A stretch of 13,720 nucleotides of DNA from a bacterium (GTDB lineage Bacteria > Patescibacteriota > Gracilibacteria > JAUYGZ01). Numbering within the stretch: the stretch's first letter is position 1; the number at the start of each line of letters is the position of its first letter. The stretch is taken from NCBI GenBank assembly GCA_030699855.1, contig JAUYKR010000102.1:1-13720 (forward strand), given 5' to 3'. Positions 1 to 7,806 of the stretch are shown here, piece after piece. Below the pieces are notes generated by a model, which was not told the origin of the DNA, searched no databases, and saw only the letters and a list, made by a program, of their open reading frames with translations. The position numbers and the translations under genes are program-made.

Positions 1-50
1 CACAGCTTATCGATTGGATTCTCCGTTTCTAATTTTTCTCCCCCCTTCAT

Positions 51-494
51 ATGTATGTTGTACTCTCCCAGGATGTTTCCCAGGTTGGCCATAAGAATGC
101 TGTCGTGAACGTTTCACAGGGGTATTTTATGAACTACTTGCAGCCCAGGGGCTTGGCCCGTAGGGCGACCACTCAACTTGTTGACCGTTATCAGCGTGAA
201 CAGTCTGATAAGAAGATCTCCATTCTGCAGTCCACTCAGCAAAGTTTGCAGGACGCGCAGAAACTGATCGGCGCGACGATCACTCTCGCCGCAAAGGCTT
301 CGGACAAGGGCACTTTGTTTCGGGGAATTACCGAGAAGAGAGTCGCCAAGGCCGTGGAGGAACAGTTTGGAATTTCCATCGATGAACGTCACTTGGAAAT
401 GGAACACTTTAAGACTCTCGGTGAGCATGAAGCTGTCTTGAAGATTGGTTCCGAAAAAGTTGTGGTAAAAGTCGTCGTTGAAGCTCTGAAATGA
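51..494 (+). CDS. rplI: 50S ribosomal protein L9 (bL9)
   Basis: Structural protein of the large ribosomal subunit that binds 23S rRNA near the base of the L1 stalk. The 147-residue product has the usual family length. It begins MYVVLSQDV and carries the family signature of the N-terminal rRNA-binding domain around residues 13-37 (GYFMNYLQPRGLA at 24-36). A charged connecting helix follows at about 45-75, then a small C-terminal domain ending VVKVVVEALK. The ATG at 51 is the only sensible start because the protein aligns from its first residue. The preceding bases are pyrimidine-rich (ctccccccttcat) with no Shine-Dalgarno. The stop overlaps the start of ruvX (ATGA), which implies translational coupling in one operon. 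Confidence 0.96.
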   Translation: MYVVLSQDVSQVGHKNAVVNVSQGYFMNYLQPRGLARRATTQLVDRYQREQSDKKISILQSTQQSLQDAQKLIGATITLAAKASDKGTLFRGITEKRVAKAVEEQFGISIDERHLEMEHFKTLGEHEAVLKIGSEKVVVKVVVEALK

Positions 495-886
495 ATGTTC
501 TTGCTCTTGATTTCGGATTGAGGAGAATCGGAGTGGCAGTCGGTTCAACCGAGTCTCGTATTGGCTTTCCCCGACAGGCGTTGATCCGTGATGGTGATGT
601 TTTGGAGAAGCTGAGCCGGTTGATCGAGCAAGAGCACATTCGAACTGTTCTCTTAGGCTCGCCAGTGAAGAGGGACGGTTCTCCGGGTGATATTCACATC
701 GCTCTGAAGTTATTTGCCAGTCAGCTTCAGCATTTTAGCATTCCAATCATACTTGTGGATGAACGGTACAGTACGAAAATTGCCCAGGCCAAGCTTCGAG
801 AAGTGAACATCGCTGCCCGCGATCAAAAGTCCCTGCTCGATAGTCTGGCAGCTCAGGTTGTGCTCCAGGAATGGCTCGACCAATAA
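491..886 (+). CDS. ruvX: Putative pre-16S rRNA nuclease / Holliday junction resolvase RuvX (YqgF)
   Basis: RNase H-fold nuclease of the YqgF family, implicated in 16S rRNA 5'-end maturation and proposed as an alternative Holliday junction resolvase. At 131 residues it has normal length. The acidic active-site residues are in place: D7 in LALDFGLRRIG, the DERYST motif at 90-95, and D117 in the C-terminal helix (KSLLDSLAAQVVLQEWL). The glycine-rich loop LLGSPVKRDGSPGD lies at about 54-67. The start ATG at 491 overlaps the rplI stop. A second ATG at 495 is out of frame. Located between rplI and a PfkB kinase, it is probably co-transcribed with both. Which of the two family roles applies cannot be told from sequence. 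Confidence 0.93.
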   Translation: MNVLALDFGLRRIGVAVGSTESRIGFPRQALIRDGDVLEKLSRLIEQEHIRTVLLGSPVKRDGSPGDIHIALKLFASQLQHFSIPIILVDERYSTKIAQAKLREVNIAARDQKSLLDSLAAQVVLQEWLDQ

Positions 887-895
887 TTTTCTTCC

Positions 896-1816
896 ATGGC
901 TGTCGTCGTCACCGGATCGCTCGCTTATGATCACATCATGGTTTTTAAGGATGTATTTCGAAAGCACATCCTGCCCGAAAAGGTCCACATGCTCAATGTT
1001 TCTTTTGCCGTCGATGATCTGACCGTGGAATTCGGCGGCACCGCCGGAAACATTGCTTACTCCCTCAAGCTTTTAGGTTTGGAGCCACTGCTGGTGGCAA
1101 CCGGTGGAAAGGACTTTCTCAGCTATTGGAATCGTTTAGTTCAGATGGGTATTTCCACCGATTACATTATGAGACTCGATGAGTGTTATACCGCTCAGGC
1201 TTTCATCACCACAGATCTTCAGGACAATCAAATCACAGCTTTTCACGGTGGTGCCGCCTTTCAGGCTCACCTTCAGCCGCTTTCGAATGTTAAAGGCGGG
1301 CCACATCGGGTTATTGTTTCCCCAAACGGGATTCAGGCCATGATTGAGCACGCTCAACATTGTCGAGAGAAAGGCTGGAAGTTTTGGTTTGATCCGGGAC
1401 AGGCTATCGGCGCTTTCGACGGAGCGCAGCTGCTCGCGGCCATTCAAGGTGCAGAGGGGCTTGTTCTCAACGACTATGAGTGGTCGGTGTTTTTAAAAAA
1501 AACAGGCATCAGCCGTCAGCAGATTTTGAAGCAGCTGCCCTTCTTGGTCATCACCTTGGGGGAGGGTGGCGCGGAAGTACACGCTGAGGGGCATACTCAG
1601 TGCATCGCTGCTGTTGAAGGCATCCCCGTTGTGGATCCTACCGGAGCCGGTGATGCTTTTCGTGCCGGTCTGCTGTACGGGCTGGAATCCCATATGGATA
1701 TTTACGATTGTTGTCGCTATGGCTGCGCCACAGCCTCATTTGCCGTGGAGGCAAAGGGCACACAAAACCATCGCTTTGACAAAAATGCGCTTGAAAAGCG
1801 ATTCGCTTTGTTGTAG
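896..1816 (+). CDS. PfkB-family carbohydrate kinase, probable adenosine kinase
   Basis: Ribokinase-fold kinase of 306 residues, a typical length. The substrate-binding signature GGTAGNIAYSL starts at residue 47. The C-terminal PfkB signature with the anion hole and catalytic base, DPTGAGDAFRAG, spans about 247-258, with D253 the expected catalytic aspartate. The N-terminal pattern (GSLAYDHIM, then NVSF, then TAQAFITTD..NQITAF at about 108-124) is the one seen in bacterial PfkB proteins annotated as adenosine kinases. The neighbour ahcY releases adenosine, so phosphorylation to AMP, which would pull the reversible AhcY reaction forward, is the likely role. Substrate identity is inferred from subfamily pattern and context; a sugar or other nucleoside kinase is the alternative. 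It starts 9 nt after ruvX without a ribosome binding site. Confidence 0.87.
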   Translation: MAVVVTGSLAYDHIMVFKDVFRKHILPEKVHMLNVSFAVDDLTVEFGGTAGNIAYSLKLLGLEPLLVATGGKDFLSYWNRLVQMGISTDYIMRLDECYTAQAFITTDLQDNQITAFHGGAAFQAHLQPLSNVKGGPHRVIVSPNGIQAMIEHAQHCREKGWKFWFDPGQAIGAFDGAQLLAAIQGAEGLVLNDYEWSVFLKKTGISRQQILKQLPFLVITLGEGGAEVHAEGHTQCIAAVEGIPVVDPTGAGDAFRAGLLYGLESHMDIYDCCRYGCATASFAVEAKGTQNHRFDKNALEKRFALL

Positions 1817-1907
1817 GTTTCCCGTAGCTTCTCTTTCATCATCCCGCCATTGTGCGTATGAATGAGTGGCGCGAAAAATTTCGGTTGATGAACACATCCT
1901 AACTTTT

Positions 1908-3164
1908 ATGAAGGCATCAAAAGTGAAGTATCCTGATCAGGCTGACCAGGGTCGGCTCAATGTAGAGCTGGCAGAGCGAAATATGGGCGCACTGATGCAG
2001 GTTCGCAAACGATTTGCCAAAGAACGACCCTTCCACGGCCTTACGATCGGCATGGCCCTGCATGTTACCAAAGAAACAGCAGTCCTTGTGCGTACCCTTC
2101 GCGACGGTGGCGCTCGGGTGGTCATTACCGGCTGCAATCCCTTGTCGACTCAGGATGATGTGGCTGCCGCACTGGCGCAGGAGGAGGGCGTTGAAGTCTT
2201 TGCCCACAGGGGCGAGAGTAAAGATGAGTACTACGCTTTTTTGAGAGATGTCGTGATGTCTAAACCAGACATTACCATCGATGATGGTTGTGATCTGGTG
2301 ACGGAAATTCATCAAAATTCTCCGGAACTGCTTGAAAGTATTATCGGTGGCTGTGAGGAAACGACGACCGGCGTGTTGCGCTTGCGGGCGATGGTGAAGG
2401 CTGGCATGCTCAAATACCCCGTTGTTGCCGTTAACGACAACAAGACCAAACATTTGATGGACAATTATTATGGCACCGGGCAATCGACTTTGGATGGTTT
2501 ATTGAGGGCTGCCAATCTCTTGTTTGCTGGCAAAACTTTGGTAGTGATCGGGTATGGGAGTTGTGGCAAAGGAGTGGCTTTGCGTGGCCGCGGCATGGGC
2601 GCGAACGTAATTGTTGCGGAAGTTGATGCCTTTTGCGCGCTGCAAGCGCGCATGGATGGCTTCCGCGTCATGCCTCTGTCAGAGGCCGTCAAGGAAGGCG
2701 ACATCTACGTGACGGTCACTGGAAATGTGCACGTGATTGATTGGCAGCACATTCTGGCCATGAAGGACGGCGCCGTATTAGCGAACTCTGGTCACTTCGA
2801 TAATGAGATCAATATGAAGGCTCTCGAGGAGCATTCGGACTCCAAGCGGCGGGTTCGACCGTGTCTGGATGAGTATACGGTTCATGGTAAGAATATATTT
2901 GTGGCCGGAGAGGGTCGATTGGTCAATTTGGCTGCTGCTGAGGGCCATCCATCCGAAGTCATGAGCTTATCCTTTTGTGGCCAGGCTCTTGCCTGTGAAT
3001 ATTTGGTGAAGAACAGAGGAAAACTTGCTGCCGGTGTTGTTACTCTTCCCGAACAGGTTGACGATGAGATTTCTCAACTCCAATTGAAAGCCATGGGGCT
3101 TAAAATCGATTGCTTGACTGATGAACAGAGGAAATATCTGACTTCGTGGGAGCATGGCACTTAA
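1908..3164 (+). CDS. ahcY: Adenosylhomocysteinase (S-adenosylhomocysteine hydrolase)
   Basis: NAD-dependent cytosolic enzyme that reversibly hydrolyses S-adenosylhomocysteine to adenosine and homocysteine, relieving product inhibition of methyltransferases. Visible motifs, numbered from the ATG at 1908, are CNPLSTQDDVAAAL at 76-89, NDNKTKHLMDNYYGTGQS at 176-193 (catalytic Lys/Asp/Asn and cofactor contacts), the NAD-binding GYGSCGKG at 215-222, and AAAEGHPSEVM near the C terminus. The protein ends SWEHGT, so it lacks the longer C-terminal tail of many bacterial and eukaryotic forms and resembles the short Thermotoga/archaeal-type ending. An in-frame GTG at 1866 would give 432 residues. I prefer ATG 1908 (418 residues) because family similarity begins near SKVKYPD..DQGRLNVELAERNM, every other start here is ATG, and it has the same T-rich lead-in. 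It lies between the adenosine kinase-like gene and metK. Confidence 0.95.
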   Translation: MKASKVKYPDQADQGRLNVELAERNMGALMQVRKRFAKERPFHGLTIGMALHVTKETAVLVRTLRDGGARVVITGCNPLSTQDDVAAALAQEEGVEVFAHRGESKDEYYAFLRDVVMSKPDITIDDGCDLVTEIHQNSPELLESIIGGCEETTTGVLRLRAMVKAGMLKYPVVAVNDNKTKHLMDNYYGTGQSTLDGLLRAANLLFAGKTLVVIGYGSCGKGVALRGRGMGANVIVAEVDAFCALQARMDGFRVMPLSEAVKEGDIYVTVTGNVHVIDWQHILAMKDGAVLANSGHFDNEINMKALEEHSDSKRRVRPCLDEYTVHGKNIFVAGEGRLVNLAAAEGHPSEVMSLSFCGQALACEYLVKNRGKLAAGVVTLPEQVDDEISQLQLKAMGLKIDCLTDEQRKYLTSWEHGT

Positions 3165-3178
3165 TTTTTTTTATTTTT

Positions 3179-4342
3179 ATGTCTCACTACTTTTTTACCT
3201 CCGAATCCGTCACGGAGGGGCACCCGGATAAAATCTGCGATCAGATTTCTGATGCCGTTTTGGACGCCGTGCTCAGTGTTGATCTGAAGGGTAAGGTTTG
3301 TTGCGAGGTTTTTACCACGACCGGTTTGGTCGTTATTGGCGGCGAAATTACCACTTCGACGTATGTTGATGTCACCAAACTTGCTCGAGATGTGCTCAAG
3401 AGGATTGGTTATACCAACCCGGACTACGGTATTGACTACAAGAGCTGCGCGGTGGTCAATGCCATCGACGAACAGTCGGCAGATATCGCTCAGGGCGAGT
3501 CAGAATCTGACAGCCCTCACAAGGCTCAGGGTGCCGGTGACCAAGGGATGATGTTTGGATACGCTTGTACTGATACTCCGGAGCTTATGCCTTTACCCAT
3601 TATGTTGGCTCACGGCCTGGCGAGACGTCTGGCGGAATGCCGAAAGGAGGCTATTCTCGATTACCTGCGCCCGGATGGGAAGTCTCAAGTCACGGTTGAG
3701 TATGATGATCAGCACCGGCCTGTTCGCGTGGATACGGTGGTTATCGCCGCCCAGCACGACCCTGAGCCGACCAGCGTGCAAATCAAAGCTGATATAATCG
3801 AGAAGGTGATTATGCCGGTTTGTGGCAAGTGGATTGACGGGAACACTCGTTATTTGGTTAATGAAACCGGACGTTTTGTCACGGGCGGGCCGCATGGTGA
3901 TACTGGTCTGACAGGCCGGAAAATTATTGTTGATACTTATGGCGGTATGGGCAGACATGGCGGCGGTTGTTTTTCTGGCAAGGGTCCCAACAAGCAGGAT
4001 CGATCGGGGGCTTATATGGCCCGTTATATTGCCAAAAATATTGTGGCAGCCAAATTGGCGGAGCGCTGTGAAGTTCAGGTTTCCTATGCCATTGGTTATC
4101 CCGAACCGGTTTCCGTTTATGTCGAAACTTTCGGAACCAGCAAGCTGGATCATCAGCTGTTGGAAAAGACCGTAAGAGCAGTCTTCGACCTCACTCCATC
4201 TGGAATTATTTCCAGTCTGAATCTCCTCCGACCTATTTACTTAGCCACAGCTGCTTATGGCCATTTTGGCCGGTCAGAATTTCCCTGGGAACAAACGGAC
4301 AAAGTTGGTCAGCTTCACGCCGTTCTCAAAGAACTTGGTTAG
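3179..4342 (+). CDS. metK: S-adenosylmethionine synthetase (methionine adenosyltransferase)
   Basis: Makes SAM from methionine and ATP in the cytosol, acting as a tetramer that needs Mg and K ions. The 387-residue product begins MSHYFFTSESVTEGHPDK, the canonical N terminus with the ATP-binding histidine. The hexapeptide GAGDQG sits at 118-123, GRFVTGGPHGDTGLTGRK and VDTYGG in the middle domain, and the glycine-rich loop GGGCFSGKGPNK follows. This loop reads GKGP where the family usually has GKDP (G269 instead of Asp), an uncommon change. An upstream GTG at 3146 would add 11 residues inside the ahcY 3' end and is rejected. The 14-nt gap after ahcY is almost pure T and A. The gene order kinase-ahcY-metK makes a methyl-cycle operon. 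Confidence 0.97.
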   Translation: MSHYFFTSESVTEGHPDKICDQISDAVLDAVLSVDLKGKVCCEVFTTTGLVVIGGEITTSTYVDVTKLARDVLKRIGYTNPDYGIDYKSCAVVNAIDEQSADIAQGESESDSPHKAQGAGDQGMMFGYACTDTPELMPLPIMLAHGLARRLAECRKEAILDYLRPDGKSQVTVEYDDQHRPVRVDTVVIAAQHDPEPTSVQIKADIIEKVIMPVCGKWIDGNTRYLVNETGRFVTGGPHGDTGLTGRKIIVDTYGGMGRHGGGCFSGKGPNKQDRSGAYMARYIAKNIVAAKLAERCEVQVSYAIGYPEPVSVYVETFGTSKLDHQLLEKTVRAVFDLTPSGIISSLNLLRPIYLATAAYGHFGRSEFPWEQTDKVGQLHAVLKELG

Positions 4343-4426
4343 AATTTTCCGGCACCCTGCGGAGGTAACAGGCCCACAGTCACATTGTCATGGATCTAAA
4401 AAAGTTGAAGACTTTGTGAACTCGTG

Positions 4427-4455
4427 TTGGTCATTTCAAACTCGGTCGCTATACT
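4427..4455 (+). promoter_or_regulatory. Predicted sigma70-type promoter for frr-rseP
   Basis: TTGGTC (4427-4432), 17-nt spacer, TATACT (4450-4455). The -10 matches 5 of 6 consensus bases, the -35 only 3 of 6. Predicted initiation near 4462 leaves a leader of about 23 nt before the frr ATG. It sits in the 142-nt gap after metK, the largest intergenic space on the + strand, where a separate promoter is expected. The rest of that gap (4343-4426) shows no clear terminator hairpin or RNA. Confidence 0.5.
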
Positions 4456-4484
4456 GCTGAGGAGTTTTACTTCATTCGCTGTTT

Positions 4485-5036
4485 ATGGATATGCAGAACG
4501 GTCAAGAAAATATTCAAGGTGCGATAAAGCACTTAGAAAATGAGTTTGCAAAAATTCAAGTGGGAAGGGCCAGCTCGGCCATGGTGGAGGGGATTTTGGT
4601 GTCTGCCTATGGCACGGACCAGCCCTTAAAGAGTGTCGCGACCATCACCACACCGGATCCCAAGACGATCATGATCCAGCCGTGGGATAAAAGTGTTTTG
4701 AGCAGTATCGAGAAGGCCATACGAGATCATGCCGAGCTTGGCTTGAATCCTATGAATGACGGACATGTTATAAGATTAAACCTCCCTCAGCCCACGGAAG
4801 AACGACGAAGAGAAATGGTGAAGGTTGCTCATGCCAAAGGTGAAGAGGCGAAGGTTTCAATCCGTAACGCCAGACATAAATCTCATGCCGGAATAGAGGT
4901 CGCTTTGAAGAATAAGGAAATATCCGAAGATGAGTACACCCGGCTCAGGGATCAATTGCAGAAGACGGTGGATGATGCAAATAAGAAGGTTGATGAGCTG
5001 GTGACCACAAAGGAAAAAGAAATTCTTACCGTTTAA
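4485..5036 (+). CDS. frr: Ribosome recycling factor
   Basis: Cytosolic factor that, with EF-G, splits the post-termination ribosome. The 183-residue product matches the usual length of about 185. The first and last thirds form the long helical domain: FAKIQVGRASSAMVEGI near the N terminus, then LPQPTEERRREMVKVAHAKG and VSIRNARHKSH in the second half. The central beta domain holds ITTPDPKTIMIQPWDKSVL. A second in-frame ATG at 4491 (181 residues) is an equally possible start. No Shine-Dalgarno is seen; a GAGGAG at 4458-4463 is too far upstream and overlaps the predicted transcription start. rseP follows after 1 nt, so the two are surely co-transcribed. Confidence 0.96.
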   Translation: MDMQNGQENIQGAIKHLENEFAKIQVGRASSAMVEGILVSAYGTDQPLKSVATITTPDPKTIMIQPWDKSVLSSIEKAIRDHAELGLNPMNDGHVIRLNLPQPTEERRREMVKVAHAKGEEAKVSIRNARHKSHAGIEVALKNKEISEDEYTRLRDQLQKTVDDANKKVDELVTTKEKEILTV

Positions 5037-5037
5037 C

Positions 5038-6171
5038 ATGGACTACCTTATTAGCGGAGTGGTTTTCTTCGCCATTTTTTCACTGCTCATCCTCATCCAC
5101 GAGTGGGGTCATTTTTATGCGGCCCGGAAGGCCGGCGTGAAGATTGAGGAATTTGGACTTGGGTTGCCGCCACGTGCAAAGGGACTTTATACCGATAAAA
5201 AAGGCACTCTCTATAGCCTCAATTGGATTCCTTTCGGCGGTTTTGTAAGGATGTATGGCGAGGATTCCGGTGATCCCAAGATGCAGAGCAAGGAGGGGAG
5301 TTTTTCGAGTAAGAGTTTACTGGCTCGCACGCTCATCATTTTGGGTGGGGTATTCATGAATTTTCTGCTGGGGTTTGCCCTGCTGGTTGTTTTGTTTCGA
5401 GTCGGGATCGAACCCTTCATTTTGGACAGGGCCGATTTTGATTATTACCGCAGCCAGGGTTTGATCGTGGCCGAGGACGGTGTTGTTGTTTCCGACTTTG
5501 TGGATGGTTCAGCAGCAGAGCTGGCGGGACTCCAACGAGGGGATCTCGTCCTTGAGGTTTCAGGCTCCAGTATTGCCAGCGGCAAGCAGCTCATTGACAT
5601 TACCCAGTCCAGGGCGAATGCCGATATTGATCTGAAAATTAACCGAAGTGGACAGCAGATTCTGCTTCGCGTGCCGGTGGATGCCGACGGTCGGATGGGG
5701 GTCTACATTTCCGACTTTCCGGAGGTCAAGGAAATTAAAAAACTCCAGCTGTCCTTGCCGCAGGCAATAGTTCATGCGGGGAGCGAAACAGCCCGTTTGT
5801 CCTGGGCTACCATGAAGATGTTCGTCCAGGTTATTTTTGATCTCTTCACTCGTTTTGAATTGTCTGAACAAGTGTCCGGTCCAGTTGGAATCGCCAGCCT
5901 TACCCACCATGCTACTCAAAATGGCCTTATAGATGTTTTGAAACTTATTGCCCTGCTCTCCATTTCCCTGGGCGCGATCAATGTGATTCCTATACCAGCG
6001 CTCGATGGTGGTAGGTTTTTGTCAATCCTTTTTGAATTAGTCAGCCGAAGGAGACCTAACGCCATGTGGGAGGCGAGAATTCATGCTTTTGGCTTTGTTT
6101 TACTGATTGTTCTCATCTTTGCCGTAACCTATCAGGACATTGTGCGCCTGATCACTCAGTGGAGTACCTGA
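5038..6171 (+). CDS. rseP: RIP metalloprotease RseP (site-2 protease, M50 family)
   Basis: Integral membrane zinc protease that cuts transmembrane substrates such as anti-sigma factors or signal-peptide remnants. The 377-residue product has the expected architecture. The first membrane helix (about 5-27) carries the zinc motif HEWGH at 21-25. The GLPPRAKGLYTDKKGTLYSLN region and FGGFVRMYGED follow, with a second helix at about 98-116. A single PDZ-like domain covers about 143-215, and the third zinc-ligand motif NVIPIPALDGGR lies at about 315-326, before a last helix at about 352-368. The usual bacterial family is 350-450 residues, so this is a one-PDZ form. It starts 1 nt after frr. No anti-sigma factor gene is in the window, so its substrate is unknown. 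Confidence 0.94.
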   Translation: MDYLISGVVFFAIFSLLILIHEWGHFYAARKAGVKIEEFGLGLPPRAKGLYTDKKGTLYSLNWIPFGGFVRMYGEDSGDPKMQSKEGSFSSKSLLARTLIILGGVFMNFLLGFALLVVLFRVGIEPFILDRADFDYYRSQGLIVAEDGVVVSDFVDGSAAELAGLQRGDLVLEVSGSSIASGKQLIDITQSRANADIDLKINRSGQQILLRVPVDADGRMGVYISDFPEVKEIKKLQLSLPQAIVHAGSETARLSWATMKMFVQVIFDLFTRFELSEQVSGPVGIASLTHHATQNGLIDVLKLIALLSISLGAINVIPIPALDGGRFLSILFELVSRRRPNAMWEARIHAFGFVLLIVLIFAVTYQDIVRLITQWST

Positions 6172-6182
6172 GAGAATTCCAT

Positions 6183-6211
6183 TTGACATGAATTTTAGTG
6201 CATAGTAGTGT
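6183..6211 (+). promoter_or_regulatory. Possible promoter for comM
   Basis: A perfect -35 hexamer TTGACA (6183-6188) lies 12 nt after the rseP stop. At 17-nt spacing the -10 position reads TAGTGT (6206-6211), only 3 of 6 matches. Initiation near 6218 would leave an 18-nt leader to the comM ATG, the same geometry as at dnaX and ndk. The weak -10 keeps this tentative. Confidence 0.4.
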
Positions 6212-6235
6212 GTTGATGAATTTTGAGTTTTGCAG

Positions 6236-7759
6236 ATGAATACGACATTTTATTCTTTGGCTGCGCGTGGCCTTGGCGCTGAGCTGGTAAAAATTGAAGT
6301 TGAGAATTATGCCAGCCAGCCGGGAACGGTTATTGTTGGACTCGGGGACAAGGCCGTCCAAGAAAGCAAGGAGCGTGTTCGAGCTGCCATAAAGAATTGT
6401 GATTTTTTCTACCCCAGAGGCAAGGTCGTCATCAACTTGGCTCCGGCGGACTTGCCAAAATCCGGTCCCTGCTTCGATTTGCCGATTGCGCTGGGTCTGA
6501 TTGCTCTGGGAAATGATTGGTCTGTGAATTGCGATAGCACAGTCTTTTTTGGAGAACTGACGCTTGATGGACGGCTCCAGCATGTGAATGGAATTCTCGG
6601 TCTTGCCGCGGAGGCTAAGGCCAGAGGTTTTTTGCGGGTTGTCGTTCCCAGTTCGGATGCAGCTGAGGCTGCCCTCATTCCGGATCTTGAAATCTACGGC
6701 GCGGATGACTTAATCCAAGTGGTTCAGTTTCTTCGTGGTGAGGTACAGCTGAGGCGTGAGTTTCAAACGGTTTCACCGCATGACCCATTCTTGCCGGATT
6801 CCAATTCGGTCGATATGGTCGACATAAAGGGTCAGGCTCAGGCTAAGCGGGCCTTGGAAATCGCGGCGGCAGGCAGCCATAATGTTTTGCTTTGTGGTTC
6901 CCCGGGATCTGGCAAAACCCTGCTCGCCCGTTCGCTCCGTTCGATTCTCCCAGCACTTTCATTGCAGGAATCCCTGGAAGTTACCAAACTCTATTCTTTG
7001 TGTGGCATGTTGCCCCAGGGGCAGACTTTGATTCGTCAGCGGCCCTTTCGCACGATCCACCATACCGCTTCTGCCACCGCCATCGTTGGCGGGGGAAGCG
7101 TTCCCCGTCCCGGGGAGATATCGCTGGCGCACCGTGGAGTGCTCTTCATGGATGAGTTGGCGGAGTTCCCATCCTCTGTTCTGGAGGCCCTGCGTCAGCC
7201 CGTGGAAGACCGGCAAATAACCATCAGCAGGGCTTCCGGATCGCTGACATATCCCTCTCAGTTTTTGTTGTGCGGGGCTATGAATCCCTGTCCTTGTGGA
7301 TTTTACCAGGTGCCTCATTCAAAGAAGGCTTGTGAATGTTTGCCCTACCAGATTACTCGTTACCAGGGACGCTTATCCGGGCCGCTTATGGATCGTATCG
7401 ACCTGCACTGCGCGGTTTCCCCGCTTGAGCAGAGTGATTTTTCGGCATTGCCTTCCGGCGACACGAGCGAAGCGGTTCGAGAGCGCGTCAACTCCGCCAG
7501 GGAGCGACAGCGATTGCGATTTGAGGGGATGTCTCTGGCGGTGAATGCCGAGATGAGCACCAAGGATCTCGAGCGACTTTGTCCGCTCTCAGCGGAATCG
7601 AAGAACATCCTGGAGCTGGCGGTGGAGTCGCTCCATTTGTCTGCTAGAGGGTACTATCGCGTTATTCGGGTTGCTCGCACCATTGCCGACTTGCAGGCCT
7701 GTGAGGGCATATCTGTCGCTCATGTTTCCGAGGCCTTGCAATACCGACGAAGGGAATGA
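6236..7759 (+). CDS. comM: ComM/YifB-family Mg-chelatase-like AAA+ ATPase
   Basis: AAA+ protein of the ComM family; in naturally competent bacteria ComM is a hexameric helicase that promotes branch migration of incoming DNA. The 507-residue product has family length. An N-terminal lon-protease-like/ChlI domain covers about 1-170, with VEVENY-like and VGLGDKAVQESKERVRAA patterns. The ATPase domain has Walker A GSPGSGKT at 221-228 and Walker B GVLFMDE at 301-307. A cysteine cluster follows (NPCPCGFY, then CECLPYQITRYQGRLSGPL) with the conserved DRIDLH. A C-terminal Mg-chelatase domain completes it. A TTG at 6230 would add two residues; ATG 6236 gives the typical start MNTTFYSLAARG. No other competence gene is in the window, so a role in DNA uptake is an inference from family only. 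Confidence 0.94.
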   Translation: MNTTFYSLAARGLGAELVKIEVENYASQPGTVIVGLGDKAVQESKERVRAAIKNCDFFYPRGKVVINLAPADLPKSGPCFDLPIALGLIALGNDWSVNCDSTVFFGELTLDGRLQHVNGILGLAAEAKARGFLRVVVPSSDAAEAALIPDLEIYGADDLIQVVQFLRGEVQLRREFQTVSPHDPFLPDSNSVDMVDIKGQAQAKRALEIAAAGSHNVLLCGSPGSGKTLLARSLRSILPALSLQESLEVTKLYSLCGMLPQGQTLIRQRPFRTIHHTASATAIVGGGSVPRPGEISLAHRGVLFMDELAEFPSSVLEALRQPVEDRQITISRASGSLTYPSQFLLCGAMNPCPCGFYQVPHSKKACECLPYQITRYQGRLSGPLMDRIDLHCAVSPLEQSDFSALPSGDTSEAVRERVNSARERQRLRFEGMSLAVNAEMSTKDLERLCPLSAESKNILELAVESLHLSARGYYRVIRVARTIADLQACEGISVAHVSEALQYRRRE

Positions 7760-7783
7760 CAAATGGGGTGTGGGTGCTATTAT
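7756..7783 (+). promoter_or_regulatory. Predicted promoter with extended -10 for dnaX
   Basis: ATGACA (7756-7761, 5 of 6), 16-nt spacer, TATTAT (7778-7783, 5 of 6) preceded by TGC (7775-7777), an extended -10 element. The -35 overlaps the comM stop codon. Initiation near 7790 gives a leader of about 17 nt to the ATG at 7807 and rules out the longer in-frame ATG at 7756 as the dnaX start, because that codon would lie upstream of the transcript. Confidence 0.65.
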
Positions 7784-7806
7784 TCTGCTACCATTTCTTT
7801 CGAGCT

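Noticed and set aside
1795..1809. AAAGCG/CGCTTT hairpin at the end of the PfkB kinase gene as a terminator
   Set aside because: The stem is six pairs, inside coding sequence, and no T tract follows; transcription probably continues into ahcY-metK.
3165..3178. SAM riboswitch or T-box before metK or ahcY
   Set aside because: The gap before metK is 14 nt of T/A and the gap before ahcY at most 91 nt, with no conserved riboswitch core visible.
4390..4419. Nine-codon frame (MDLKKLKTL) before frr as a leader peptide
   Set aside because: It lies upstream of the predicted frr promoter, lacks regulatory codons or attenuator hairpins, and such short frames are expected by chance.
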